64,000 nt of DNA from Nematostella vectensis. Taxonomy: Eukaryota; Cnidaria; Anthozoa; Actiniaria; Edwardsiidae. Shown here one piece after another: positions 54,001-63,249 of the stretch. Within the stretch, counting starts at the first letter, position 1, and each line of letters opens with the position of its first letter. Where the stretch lies: positions 2,170,001 to 2,234,000 of the forward strand of contig NC_064046.1 of assembly GCF_932526225.1 (NCBI RefSeq). Reading direction: 5' to 3'. Below the pieces are notes generated by a model, which was not told where the DNA came from, did not search any database, and was given only the letters and a program-made list of their open reading frames with translations. Position numbers and translations under genes: made by a program.

Positions 54001-56081
54001 CTATATTGAACACAATTAACTTCACTGACTGATGTGTGCATTTCCAACACGCTCTCGATTTGCATACCATGAAAACACGAAATAGTCCCTCACTTGCCCC
54101 AACAAAGCGCTTCTATGCAATGTAGTCGGTCATAGAAGTTGTCTAAAGGACCAAATTTTAAGATTGATAAATATCTCTAAAATTCCACGGTTGATTGTCG
54201 AAATATTGTGAAAAATGTGTTTTTATCAGTTTTTCGGAAAAATGTTCTAAAAGATAGTTTTATTCAAAATGTTACAACTTTCTTCCTATTGATCATAGCC
54301 AAACCAAATTTGGTATGAGTCATTGTACACAATTGGCGGTTATATTTGCAAAAACTCGGGTAGTAAAGGCTGACATGAATGCTTTTCGAACAGGCTGAAC
54401 TTCACCTTCAATTTTTAGGGTCGAAATTCTAAATATAGATCTAATTTTTTTTCTCATCCACAGATTTTTTTCTAACCTTCACAGAGGCTATATCACCACA
54501 TATTGAACTGATTTTAGCAATATCGTCAAAAAGCTAACCCTCAATTTTGTGTCAGTCTCAAATAATGCAAAACATATATACTATATTGATAATACATATA
54601 TACATATATTGATAATACAAATACAACTTTTAATTGTGTGCAATCTCCATACATTGAGTTGTCTTTGGTAAAAAATCTAGAGCAATCGCAAAAACATTGA
54701 CGCTTCTGTGTAAGTTTAAAATTGATGATGCGCTCAAGTTGTGATCTGTTGATTAACGCGTAAGCGACCTTAAGAGCGATTTAAGATCGCCTCTAAAACG
54801 TTGTTAGCAATACTACATGCTTTGAGACTAGTAAACATTTTAGAGATAATAAACCTGTTGGGTATGTAGTTTTCTGACAATCGTTCCTGTGAGGTTCGTA
54901 TTCCCTCATTCATCCCGATTTGAGTTCTTTGCGAATCTACATTATGACTGTTTTGTGAATCAAGGTCGTTTTCAAGTTCTTAGTGATACATGTTTATATA
55001 TTCACAAATATTGTTTCTTGGATGATTTTAAAAGAAATGCAAAACCTGTCGGGTGTGTAGTGTATTGACAATAGCTCCCGTGAGGTTAGTTTCGCTTGAA
55101 ATTTTTCCAAGTGTCGACTCGAATTTCTTTGTTATGGTGTGCCCAGCCTTTGTGAATCACTCTAAATAACAAACAGTTCTTGCATCGGAATCGCTCCCAA
55201 GTTTTTAACAATACTACATGGATTTGAATTGATGGATATGATTCATATGGCTAATTTTTCCAAAATTATAAAAGTCGCCGGGTAGCTACTATTTTGGCTC
55301 TCAGGCATCAAGACACTTCGAAAAAATTGCTCTAGAAGGAGACTTATCAGAGAGAGGCACTATAAAAAGATAGGGGGCTTTATGGTTAAATTGAGACAAA
55401 ATAAAACGGTTTCAATAACAGCCATTAGTGATTATGATAAGGATAATAAGATAAGGCAGGTACATTTATTGAATAACAAGCGGCGACAAAGGTCTACCCA
55501 CCGGCTCCCATAGTGTCTTTATGCCAGTGCTCGCCCACCCAGCGATCATACCAGATGTTGTACTCAGTAGCCCCTTCAGGTATCCAGTGGACTTTCTTCT
55601 TCTCATCCGGATCTGCCTGCCGCTTTGCCGGCCTCTTCTTGTACTTCTCGAGGTTCTTGGCTATCTCTTCAGCAGTGATTTTGAACGAGTTCGTTTCCTC
55701 ATCTTCGTCCTGGTCTGTTTGATTATTTTCGCCCACCGTGCTACTTGCACTATCAGGTGTTGGCTCACTTGGCGTGCTCACGGGGTAGCTGTGGCTCCAT
55801 GGGTTGTATACGGGAGGGAGGTTGTTCCAATATGCAGGAACTTCCCATTGTGTGACTTGCGTTTTCACGTTGGTATAAAAATAGTACCCACTCACCCAGT
55901 GATAGTACGCGACCCAGTTCCCTCTTTGCTCGCAGAACTGTGACATATTCGTGCTATTTGTTGTTTGGGCATCTTGGCAAGGCAAAGAGGCATCGTTTTG
56001 GCTTTCTTCGCTAGTTTTTCCGCGCTTTATCGGGGGAGAATGTTCAGACAATTCTTCTAGTGTTCCTTGTTTGGCCGCCAT
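42018..56081 (-). CDS. WW-domain and CCCH/RRM protein of the Cwc2 splicing-factor type (7 exons)
   Basis: Minus-strand coding exons 56081-55502, 51248-51074, 50507-50330, 49902-49828, 45816-45727, 44163-43945 and 42647-42018 join in phase to 648 residues. Residues 54-86 form a WW domain (W56, W79, P82). NIWYDRW (175-181) matches the NIWYNKW motif at the start of yeast Cwc2. A CCCH finger follows (C224-x7-C232-x5-C238-x3-H242), then DCFGRDR and NLGGVGAF, an RRM (RNP2 LYVGGL 285-290, RNP1 KKNIAFVRY 318-326) and VRWANDDPNP. All occur in this order in fungal Cwc2, which binds U6 snRNA and the intron in the active spliceosome with the Prp19 complex. Human RBM22 lacks the NIWY and WANEDPNP-type motifs. 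The C-terminal 210 residues are Ser/Thr-rich and unrecognised. The start ATGGCGGCC has good context. The N-terminal WW domain is unusual. Confidence 0.85.
43222..43475. mobile_element. TTAA-flanked MITE, copy 3 (best preserved)
   Basis: TTAA on both sides, ends AGCCGCATTGTCACAAGTTT and its inverse; interior matches copies 1 and 2 (cggatggcctgtttaacatc, ggttgaggtttccgtcgg). About 254 bp. It lies in the last intron of the WW-Cwc2 gene. Confidence 0.85.
44229..44376. repeat. Tandem duplication of about 72 bp
   Basis: ctgtggttggccgtgagaca to gttacgacattttccacagg is followed directly by a second, slightly shorter copy. It lies in the intron between WW-Cwc2 exons 5 and 6, just upstream of exon 6 on the minus strand. 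Confidence 0.7.
44463..44618 (+). mobile_element. tRNA-derived SINE
   Basis: gggtggctaagtgtgttagc resembles a pol III A box and D-arm, and gcgttcgattcc (44516-44527) is a close B box at the right spacing. The sequence continues into an unrelated body and ends in an A-rich tail (44612-44618). The tRNA head does not fold cleanly enough to be a functional tRNA. Confidence 0.5.
45000..45740. repeat. 47-bp minisatellite containing the exon 5 splice donor, about 16 copies
   Basis: The unit (cacccacctcaataaagg, tgagaatgactgggaat, acacaggcaac) recurs every 47 bp. On the minus strand every unit reads CTTTATTGAG|gtgggtgggt, the same bases as the end of WW-Cwc2 exon 5 (45727) and its donor. The exon boundary itself is the first copy of the array. 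Confidence 0.95.
46805..47524 (+). CDS. Hypothetical coiled-coil and Ser/Pro-rich protein nested antisense in the WW-Cwc2 gene
   Basis: The frame is open from an upstream GTG at 46787; the first ATG is at 46805, giving about 239 residues. Residues about 10-90 are Lys/Glu/Gln/Arg-rich and helical (QEMDRYKEKLQKRQQELK). The rest is Ser/Pro/Arg-rich with possible phosphosites (RRKSTGD, RKLSVGN). After about residue 215 the protein runs into a Gly-rich end and a stop. In the +2 frame, EVIPRNIIIGHHRMPFDSPP through GDSGFEDDLQ (to 47629) looks like the natural C-terminus, so a frameshift or a missed splice near 47470 is likely. No homologue is recognised. Confidence 0.4.
   Translation: MFMMLKRNEDSITVSMKQAMARNHHMGQEMTAKMGVLDSTNRKQCQEMDRYKEKLQKRQQELKTTLQYNRSDKELKERFPSATRKHLDTSSCVITDIYLTEPDKRRVRSTSLVNEVPLIYISGECTKTSPQEELSLPAINQKLRPRSGVDVRRKSTGDLSTGIHKSGSLSSNLYGIPPPGSPRKHLIPVSPILSRKLSVGNEETRPGSSLAEDFEKLKFCKYLRGGVGEGLEMGGENPG
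47714..47891. mobile_element. Foldback MITE with aataggcc ends
   Basis: aataggccactccagctata at the left and its near-inverse (ttataactggaatggcctatt) at the right, with inner arms aaacctacctcaactacc/ggtagttgaggtaggttt and gcagcgcgcgctt/aagcgcgcgctgc. The 178 bp folds into a long hairpin with an 18-base loop. Confidence 0.85.
48300..48603. repeat. ACTCA/TGAGT-rich degenerate repeat, probable MITE
   Basis: Words such as ttgagttaccgttactc, actcaaataaatgagtacc and gagttaagctaactcaa recur in both orientations. The right end tgcattttttgcagtgtaa resembles the CACTGCAAAAA terminal repeat of a common MITE class. A matching left end was not found. Confidence 0.5.
48652..49155. repeat. 40-bp minisatellite, about 12.5 copies
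   Basis: The unit is acaacgatcgccccaaagta plus ccctcgccccgatcacattg. Copies are regular at 40 bp and vary at a few positions (gccacgatc, tactctcg). It is in the intron between WW-Cwc2 exons 4 and 5 and is not coding. Confidence 0.95.
49387..49803. mobile_element. Inverted-repeat element with G-run termini
   Basis: The left end is a run of G followed by gggggtactc and gacgggggtactcgacc; the right end is gtcgagcacccccgtc followed by a long C run. Inside, ctatcttttaggg/ctatctcttagggg recurs five or more times. Both termini can form G-quadruplex or i-motif structures. Confidence 0.6.
51947..52810. mobile_element. pogo/Tigger-like non-autonomous element, 864 bp, TA target duplication
   Basis: CAGTCGAAGCTCTC at the left and its inverse GAGAGCTTCAACTG at the right, flanked by TA on both sides. 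Subterminal words such as taagcgaccaca and agctctcgtaagcgacc recur in both orientations. No transposase frame remains. It lies in intron 1 of the WW-Cwc2 gene. Confidence 0.75.
52811..55490. other. Intron 1 of the WW-Cwc2 gene, no exon seen
   Basis: AT-rich sequence. An approximately 110-bp tandem duplication is at 53762-53975 (cacaaatactacatg, gatagctaacagta, cagcactgttttattttgat in each copy). No splice-bounded coding frame of either strand was convincing. Confidence 0.5.
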
Positions 56082-56609
56082 TTTGGTTTGAAATGGTCAC
56101 GCTGTTCGGGAAACGCGGGCTCATGAGCCAAAACACACAAACACAGGGATACCGAGATTTTCGTGCACGTCGATTAATTGGGTAAACTGAAATTCCCGAG
56201 TGTAAACGCACGGGCCGTACAATGTTAAATGGAAATTATATTTAGATATTTTTTCATTTCAAATAATCAAACAACCAAAGTATCTTTATGGACATTTTTA
56301 CAAACTGGATTTGAGATCCCTGTGGTCAGAGGAGCATGTGGTCCATCGTCCAGTAGCAGTCTGTTGATTGAGAGAGCAATACCTATTGATCAAAAACGGT
56401 AGGGTAATTTACCAAAAAATACATTCCTATGACAAAGCTCCAGATATTCCACGAAAAACAGAGGAGTTTAAATCAGGTCTTGGGCACCCTGTGGTGTTTG
56501 GAATAAGGGGTCAGCGGTAGTATGCTAAGTAGCGGGGCGAAAACTTCCATTGTACACAGTGAGTGGCGTTTTGGCGGGACTGGCAAATTTTCGCAAAAAT
56601 CCGCAAAAG
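56082..56609. promoter_or_regulatory. Divergent promoter region of the WW-Cwc2 and C2H2 genes, with E2F site
   Basis: The two start codons face away from each other across about 1.06 kb. A TTTTGGCGGGA E2F consensus (56569-56579) lies just before a likely 5' UTR exon of the zinc-finger gene ending at 56609 (GCAAAAG|gttagt). An acceptor-like ttttattcag at 57126-57135 would join it to the coding exon. No TATA box was seen. Confidence 0.4.
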
Positions 56610-57144
56610 GTTAGTTTATAAATCCTGTTTATTTTCGCGTCAGTAGATAGTCTTTTTACGCTCTATTTTAATTAAGGTTTTATAACATATCTCTAAAAAG
56701 TTTTTCCCTTCATCATAGAGGCCTTTCGGTTTGTGGTAGCTGTTGCGAGATGAAGAGTGATTTTAACATTTAAGCTTACTTATTTCAAAAAGCTCAAAAA
56801 GATTTAAAATCACGTGGAATAATTAAATGAGCAATTCAGGTTTGAACTTTTAGACAAATACGATATTGTGGTTTGAACGCCTCACATCGGGCCGATGGAG
56901 ATATGAATTGAAAACAGTGCTTTTAGGTTTCGGTACAGTTTTAGTACAGGCTGTACCTTCATTAAACCTTGAAATTGCATAAATAAGTAAACCGCATAAG
57001 ATCCTCTGCATATTACACTTTTACATTGTTTTTTTTTTTACAAATTTTTTCATGTTTTTTACAATTTTCTTAGAACAAGTGTGCTAGTGCTCCATTAAGA
57101 AAATTAAATTCCTTCTATATTCTTTTTTATTCAGTTTTACTTTT

Positions 57145-58716
57145 ATGATGGGGGAGGAAGTTGTAGCAGATAAAATACAAGGAAGGTTTGAAGAAGAGGA
57201 GCCAGCGACTCTCAGTGAGCTTGCAGAAAAACGAGGTGGCATGGTGATGGAATTCATCAGTGATGGTGAAAAGCCATTTGAATATGATGAAAGTGAAAAC
57301 TCACTGAAAACAGATATTGAAACATCAAGTGTCAAAGAAAAAACATTTGGTTGTGGCCTATGCATCGAGAAGCTTCGGGTTGCAAGTTCAATGAAAGAGC
57401 ACATTGAAACTATTCAGAAAGAACAGAAATGTGATCTTTGCAGCCAAATGTTTAGTAACCCCCTCGCATTACAAGATACACGATTTCTGAATCTCATGTA
57501 CACCATGCATTACAATGGAGAAAAAAGGCCCTTCAAATGTGATAAGTGCTGGTGGTCTTTCAAAAATCCCTCTGGGCTGAGAGAGCATATTAAGGCAGTA
57601 CATAACAGTGAAAAATTCAAATGTGATTATTGTGAAAAAGACTTTAAGTACGCAAAATCATTGAAACAACACATTGAAGTCCATTGTGATCCCAAGCGGG
57701 TAAAATGCAATTATTGTTGCATAGATCTCCCTTCTACTAGTAAATTGGCCAATCGTGTTGTGAAAAGACATAGGGGTGAGCACAAGCCAGAAAAGTGTGA
57801 TCACTGTGGCAGAAGTTTCTTTAAACCTGGTGTATTACAACGGCACATCAAAACTATTCATAGTGGTGATAAGCCAGAATGGCAAAGCAATGAGAAATTA
57901 TTCAAATGTGACAAGTGCGACAAGGACTTCAAGACTGAAAGGTCGGTCAGACGACATAAAAGGACAGTACACAACAAAAGCTGTCCAAAACCTGCTGTAT
58001 CAACACAAGGCATCCAAACAACGCATGATGATGAAAAGCCAGAACGGCATACCACTGAGAAATTGTTCGATTGTTGCTATTGCAACAAGAATTTCACGGC
58101 TGCACGGTCAGTCAGACGACATATAAGAGCTGTGCACAAGGAGAGCAGGTCATCACCAGAAAATAAAAAAAGTGAAAAAAAGTCTCTAGAATGCCTGCGA
58201 TGTGGGGAATGTTTCTGGATTCTCAGTAAGCTTAAACTTCATGAACAGATTGTGCATAGGGGATATCCCTTTGCTTTCCGTGGTTGTGGGAATGGCTTCC
58301 TTAAACAAGATGATGTAACACACCATTTGAATGAGCGCAAAGAATTGAGCAGGTATTACAGATGCAAAAATTGTGGCTTACTCCTATTCAGGTCACTTGC
58401 TCAGAAACGACTGTTTGAGAGAGTCCACAACAATGGAATACATATTGAGAAAGAACAATGTTGCAAATACAACAATATGCTTTTCAATGTTGAGAATTCT
58501 AAGGATGACAAACAAGTACAGTGCATTAAAACGCAGAAGTATAAACTGGTGCCAGACCCCTTAAGACCATGCATAGTCAATGCTGTTCCATGCCAAGAAT
58601 ATGAAACAGTTGAAGAGGAATATGAAATAATTCCTCTTGACTTAGCTACCTTTGCAGAAATGGAGAGTTTGATTTCCAGACAATTACCCTGTGGACAAGA
58701 GAATTTAGCAACCTAA
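57145..58716 (+). CDS. C2H2 zinc-finger protein
   Basis: A single coding exon of 523 residues. The first 70 residues are acidic. About ten C2H2-like units follow. Canonical fingers begin FKCDKCWWSF, FKCDYCEKDF, EKCDHCGRSF, FKCDKCDKDF, FDCCYCNKNF and LECLRCGECF, each with two Cys, about 12 residues and two His 3-4 apart. Others, such as QKCDLCSQMF, VKCNYCCIDL and YRCKNCGLLL, lack one His or have odd spacing and are probably degenerate. Linkers differ from the common TGEKPY type. The last 80 residues are acidic (ETVEEEYEIIPLDL) with no domain. It is likely a nuclear DNA-binding protein of a lineage-specific family; targets unknown. ATG ATG at 57145 follows a T-rich acceptor, so a non-coding upstream exon is expected. 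AATAAA is at 58830. Confidence 0.85.
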   Translation: MMGEEVVADKIQGRFEEEEPATLSELAEKRGGMVMEFISDGEKPFEYDESENSLKTDIETSSVKEKTFGCGLCIEKLRVASSMKEHIETIQKEQKCDLCSQMFSNPLALQDTRFLNLMYTMHYNGEKRPFKCDKCWWSFKNPSGLREHIKAVHNSEKFKCDYCEKDFKYAKSLKQHIEVHCDPKRVKCNYCCIDLPSTSKLANRVVKRHRGEHKPEKCDHCGRSFFKPGVLQRHIKTIHSGDKPEWQSNEKLFKCDKCDKDFKTERSVRRHKRTVHNKSCPKPAVSTQGIQTTHDDEKPERHTTEKLFDCCYCNKNFTAARSVRRHIRAVHKESRSSPENKKSEKKSLECLRCGECFWILSKLKLHEQIVHRGYPFAFRGCGNGFLKQDDVTHHLNERKELSRYYRCKNCGLLLFRSLAQKRLFERVHNNGIHIEKEQCCKYNNMLFNVENSKDDKQVQCIKTQKYKLVPDPLRPCIVNAVPCQEYETVEEEYEIIPLDLATFAEMESLISRQLPCGQENLAT

Positions 58717-58829
58717 CTTGCTTGCTGCTGATTGAAGCCCTTCCCCTCAACCCAAATTTGTATTGACTAGTCTACGCCATAATTTTATTTGTCCAAGGTG
58801 GGCTCAGCAATCACAAATTAATTCTACTC

Positions 58830-58835
58830 AATAAA
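58830..58835 (+). terminator. Poly(A) signal of the C2H2 gene
   Basis: AATAAA in ctcaataaagcatag, 114 bases after the stop codon, a usual position for a short 3' UTR. Confidence 0.5.
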
Positions 58836-59114
58836 GCATAGTCCGCCAACTGAAACAGCCTACCTTTTCAAAAAAACATTGTACAAATTAAAAAAGAGAT
58901 GGGATAAGCTCGAGACGATATAGTGAAAAAATTATGAGCATATTTTGGGCTGACATGGCGACAACTTTGGTTTGTTCGACCTGACTGACAATCTCCAGAC
59001 TCACCAGAAGCTACCAGACTCTCTAACCTTGCCGTTTGCTATATTAGCAACTGGCGAGTGCAAAAACGTTTATATATCCTTGTCGACTGTTAATCCTGTT
59101 ACGTGAAGCTACCT

Positions 59115-59234
59115 TAGTCTAACTTCAAACGTCATATTATCCATGAGCAGTATTCAATGCAAATGCGTGCAAATGACGATGAAACAATCGACTTTGATTC
59201 ATTTGCACGCATTTGCGCGTTTGAACTTAGCCTT
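59115..59234. mobile_element. Foldback MITE (aggctaagttcaaa ends), internally deleted copy
   Basis: It shares attatccatgagc, gtattcaatgcaaatgc and tgaaacaatcgact with the intact copy at 41522-41663. The right arm jumps from cgcatttgc directly to gcgtttgaacttagcct, losing about 27 bases. Confidence 0.75.
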
Positions 59235-59833
59235 ATGTATGTTTTAGAACTGTTTAGATTTTTAGACGTTTTAGTATTTATACTAAATGCATTTATAAGG
59301 CATGTTGATGTAGATTGTTTTAAGAATGTGCCTTTTTACACATGCCTCTAATTTATACTAATTATCAAGTTAACCTACCTTTCGGTGTTATCCTTTCTCT
59401 TGTTGCCCTTATCTGGAGACGATTGAATTTCTTACATATTAAACGCCAATTAGGAATCGCCCCTGGGTTTGGGTACTCTGCAGATCTTACCTCAAAACTG
59501 TTCTCAGTTTTGCGGGCTTACAGTAAAATTTACTAAGTTTGTATAGAAAACGCCGGGTGCATATTTCCACAGGGGCGAGCAGCAACATGGAGCCTTAGTA
59601 CCCCCTGACGAAAAAACGCAATCCTAATGTAGAGATGTGAGATATTAACCTGAGAGCGAGCGCTCGTTATAACCAGGGCACTGAGAAGAACTTCAAGCAC
59701 TTCAATGAATCCCTAGCTTCGTCTTGGAAAAGAATGTTAATCCTGATATCATGTCTTTCACCGCAATGCATTAAGCTTTATTTGGGGATGTATAAAAAAA
59801 ATCGTTGGGAACTCTATCCCAGAATTTGGTAGT

Positions 59834-59966
59834 TTCTTGGTGTTACGGAGCACCAGCACCAAAAACATAATAAAACAAAAGCCAAGAATAAAGATCTTAG
59901 AACGAGACAATGAAATAGAGTACAAAGGCCTTGAGCACTAAAAACAAAGCTCTCCGTAACACCAAG
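59834..59966. mobile_element. Short MITE with TIR cttggtgttacggag
   Basis: cttggtgttacggagcacc at the left and gctctccgtaacaccaag at the right enclose an A-rich core of about 100 bp. No coding content. Confidence 0.6.
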
Positions 59967-60069
59967 GAATACCCCAGAATTTCAAGTTTGGCCTAAGGTT
60001 ACGAGGTACCCGTCGGTAGCTCCACGGGCCATACTCCCGCTGCACATGCTATCGCGGCACTTAACTATA

Positions 60070-60228
60070 CAGCAGCGTAGCCAGGATTTTTAACAGGAGG
60101 GGCCCAAAAGACCATTTCAAGGCATTTTCTCCTGTATTTTAGATTATGTCTCATACATTTACTGTATTTTTGGCTGTTGGAAGGGGGGCCCGGGCCCCTT
60201 GGGCCACCCCCCCTGGCTACGCCCCTGC
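60070..60228. mobile_element. MITE with gtagccagg / cctggctac ends
   Basis: cagcagcgtagccagg at the left and ccctggctacgcccctg at the right, with a G/C-rich palindromic block (ggggggcccgggcccctt). This end type is widespread in invertebrate genomes. Confidence 0.6.
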
Positions 60229-60405
60229 CGTATATCTCGTGGCACTGAGCTTAGCTTGTTATAGTAACCTAGGGACGTGCGTAGTTCTGATAGGGTAACA
60301 CCCATTCCAGAAATATCCTTCCCCCTCTCCATTTACAAATAGCAAATTAAGGAAGAAAATAAGGCGGCCTGTAAAAAAGGGTTGTGTGGCCGAAAACAAT
60401 AACGG

Positions 60406-60612
60406 CTACCTTGGAGATATAGCTGTGTCGTTGGCGTTCTCAACGGTTTCCTGTGTTGTAGACCGTGGGGGAAGAATTACGTCTTTTAGGTTAAACCTTT
60501 CATCAACCACAGGATACCCGATCAAATCGCCCGGGACTATAGGCTGAATTGCAGAGCATATAGCCTGATCAACTTTCTGCTTATTCTTTCTATTCACCCA
60601 AGGCCACGGAAG
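60406..60612 (-). CDS. Exon-like open segment of unknown gene
   Basis: On the minus strand, after an acceptor-like ttttttaaag, the frame reads LPWPWVNRKNKQKVDQAICS, then AIQPIVPGDLIGYPVVDERF and NLKDVILPPRSTTQE, ending either at a TAG or at a donor (CCAAG|gtagcc). Composition looks protein-like and the segment is open for about 66 codons. It lies downstream of the secreted-protein gene's stop and does not join it in phase with any site I found. No family is recognised. Confidence 0.3.
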   Translation of the reverse strand, partial: LPWPWVNRKNKQKVDQAICSAIQPIVPGDLIGYPVVDERFNLKDVILPPRSTTQETVENANDTAISPR

Positions 60613-60782
60613 CCTTTAAAAAATTTTATATTGACAATTGTTTCCATTTTACATTGTAATCAATAAATTACTACTAATAGCATCAATCACATTACTATGA
60701 ACTTAATTTGCTACCATCACCTCTACAGACCATCCTATCGCTGCTTTTGCAGAGTGTATAAGAAGAATTCAACAAACCGCAT

Positions 60783-63190
60783 TCATTCATCAACAACGTT
60801 ACACATATTTGCATTCCCAAAAAACTTGACCAGGGACGCGCTCATACGACTGATGACGTCATAGAATGCATCGGTCAGCTCATGTATGCCTTGCTTTTGC
60901 TTGTAGCAATCAATAAATCCCCGGAGCCCCGAGCAGATGTCATCGGATGGCTGGCTCTGATCGCTGGTGAACTTTCCCATGCATTCCTTATGGGCATCTT
61001 TGGCAGCGAGGCTCACGAGTGGTTTGTCTATTAACAAATACAATTAGCATTAAAAATGTCAATGAATAGAGCCCTCAGACTCTATTTCCAGGCTGTTTCT
61101 GACCTTGTATCGCAAAATTCATAAGAAATTACAAGTTTCATTAGATATTATCAACACGGAAAATATGGATATACACCGCGCACAATGGGTTATGCTCTTG
61201 CGTTTTATAGAGTGACCAGCAACAGAGCGGTAGCAGGCCACGTAAGCATGGGGGGGGGGGGGGGGGGGGAATACAGAACAAAAAGAAAATATTACGAGAC
61301 ATAGCCACGCCCCTACAAGTCATTTCCTTATAATGTTTGAAACATTTTTTTTTTTGGGGGGGGGGGGGGGCACATGCCTTAGTGCCCCATCCCCTGCTAC
61401 GGCCCTGAGCAAACGATAATACCAATGAGAGATAAACACATAATAAGCACTCAGCCTAGCCTCCTCGGCAGGCGTCTCTTGGCATCTTTTCGGCCCTATC
61501 ATTTTTTTCAGTTACTTGGGTCACATTTGGGCCCAGGGCATTGGAAGATACAGGAGTCCGAAGTTTTTCTTTTAGACATAAAGAGATCCCTGTGGAGTAG
61601 TTTTCCCTCAGCCTACCTGAGAGTGACGGGGGCAAAGCAAGCGTGCTGAACACCTGACTCTTAAGGATGTCCGCTGTCCCTGTATAAGAGAAGTTCAAAG
61701 TTCAGGTGGGTGGCTTTACTAGTGAACAAGGCCATATTATTATTACTCACACCTGGCTTAGGTTCCCAAGAACGCCAGTCTGAGGAACTTGGCCTTTATC
61801 TGAGAGAGAAGGGCAAAGGAGGGGCTCGCGGAATTTTTCCCGTCGCCTTCTGTATATACAGTATTTGCAGCGGCCAAAACAGCTTAGAATGACAAGTAAT
61901 GACGGGATTGAGCAGCAGCAACGTCAAACTGCTGCTTTATTTTCAAACCAGAATATTTATTTCAACGAATTTTTCGCTTATACAAACTCTGTAAACCTTG
62001 AACCTACACTCGCCGTGAGCCTGGGCTACCTGTGCCCATGGTCGAGATTCCTGAACATGGCTCGCGAATATTTGCCTCCCCCTCTTTTGGGAATATCCCT
62101 CCTTTGGGACAGGCAAGGAAATTATTGTCTCCTCCTTGAGAGTAAAGGCAGGGTAATATTTGCCCCTTTTGAGACTGGAATAAACATAGGGAAATATTTT
62201 GCCTCCTTCTCACCCTCAAAAAGACGGGAATACTTCCCTCTTTTGCGACAGGAATAAGGGTTGGGGATTCTACTCACATTTGCTTGAGTCCCCAAGAACA
62301 CTTTCTCTCAGGGTCTGTAAGTACTGGCTCTCACGGCTCTCAAGTGAGCATATTCCCATCAAGTCATCCATTCTGACGTAAGCCAGAACGACAAAGCGGT
62401 AGTCCTTGAGCGCATCAGTGTTGCAGCCTGCAGAACTCATTTTGATTTTGTTTACACAGTTCAGCAATTGCTATGAAAGATAACTATATGTTTTTATCGT
62501 TTATTACATTTATTACACACGTGTTTATCCCAATTTCAGCGAGAGGATAGGAAGCAATTCTGGTGTAAAAAATTAAGACTTCTTGGATTATCTTATTAAT
62601 TTCAAATCCCACTATTAAACCCTTTTTATAAACCCTATATATATATATATAAGAACGTTTTTTATAAGAACGTCCAGCCTGAGATTTTACCAAATTTCAA
62701 GAACATGCCGAGGCTCAGATAGCATTTTTTTTCTTTTTTAGTCCTGATGCGTTCTAAAATCCAGAATAAAATTGTGCTCACAGTAACAACCTTATTATTG
62801 CTATTGATCATTAGTGTAATTCTCTTCCTAATAATTCATTGGGTATTATATTTTATATAAACTAAAATTTAAGAACATCGTTAAGAATATTCAGCCTTAA
62901 AATGTTATCAAAAATAAGAACGGCCCAGCCTCAACTGAAAATAAGACGTCTTTTAAAAAAAAAATCTGCCATCTCCAAAACAGGAAACCCGGTAAGAATG
63001 CCCGGGATCTATGCTGAACGTCACCACTAACCTTCATCGAGGAGCAAAGTCCCTTTTTATGCTGCAAACCCCTCTTCACAATCGCATTGCATTTACGCAT
63101 TGCCTTTTTTTCACATGACTCTGGCTTGGCCATGGACGACAGGCACAGACAGAAGGTTATCACGAGCAACAAAAACAACCTTGCATTCAT
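60783..63190 (-). CDS. Small secreted cysteine-containing protein (3 coding exons)
   Basis: Minus-strand coding exons 63190-63032, 62470-62278 and 61027-60783 join in phase to 198 residues. The N-terminus MNARLFLLLVITFCLCLSSM is a signal peptide with likely cleavage after MA (about residue 21). The mature protein has well spaced cysteines (ESC, RKC, GLC, LNC, AGC, GIC, KEC, DIC, DCY, NMC), suggesting a disulfide-bonded extracellular domain, mostly helical. The layout resembles invertebrate secreted families such as DUF19/T20D4.11-like proteins, but I cannot assign it. A further acceptor (cctttcag) 21 bases before the ATG implies a non-coding first exon. No transmembrane segment follows the signal. 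Donor of exon 2 is AAAT|gtgagt; exon 3 acceptor is gttaatag. Confidence 0.65.
61225..61409. mobile_element. Inverted-repeat element with ggtagcagg / cctgctac ends and poly-G tracts
   Basis: gagcggtagcaggccacg at the left and ccctgctacggccctgagc at the right are inverse. Two G runs of 15-18 bases lie inside. A related sequence (cccacccctgctatggccc) is near 23780-23800. Confidence 0.55.
62680..62945. repeat. Dispersed repeat, inverted copy of 25880-26170
   Basis: ccagcctgagattttaccaa, tttagtcctgatgcgttct, ctattgatcattagtgtaat and cggcccagcctcaactgaaa match the other copy in reverse complement. It lies in intron 1 of the secreted-protein gene. Confidence 0.65.
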
Positions 63191-63249
63191 ATCTGACGGG
63201 AGATCAAATTTCTGAAAGGAAACAATCATAATGCAGATCGCTTTCATGT

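Larger units (their letters stand above)
58840..60400. other. Intergenic stretch with MITEs, no gene seen
   Basis: Apart from the three inverted-repeat elements listed separately, no coding exon or RNA gene was recognised. The open frame at 59157-59351 includes part of the deleted foldback MITE. Confidence 0.4.

Noticed and set aside
55494-56081. WW-domain protein as a separate 195-residue gene ending GAGG
   Set aside because: The frame contains a gtgggt donor two codons before the stop, joins the CCCH exon in phase, and carries the NIWYDRW motif that belongs at the start of Cwc2-type proteins.
62586-62700. Short frames and AT repeat near 62635-62650
   Set aside because: Low-complexity tatata tract, no coding evidence.
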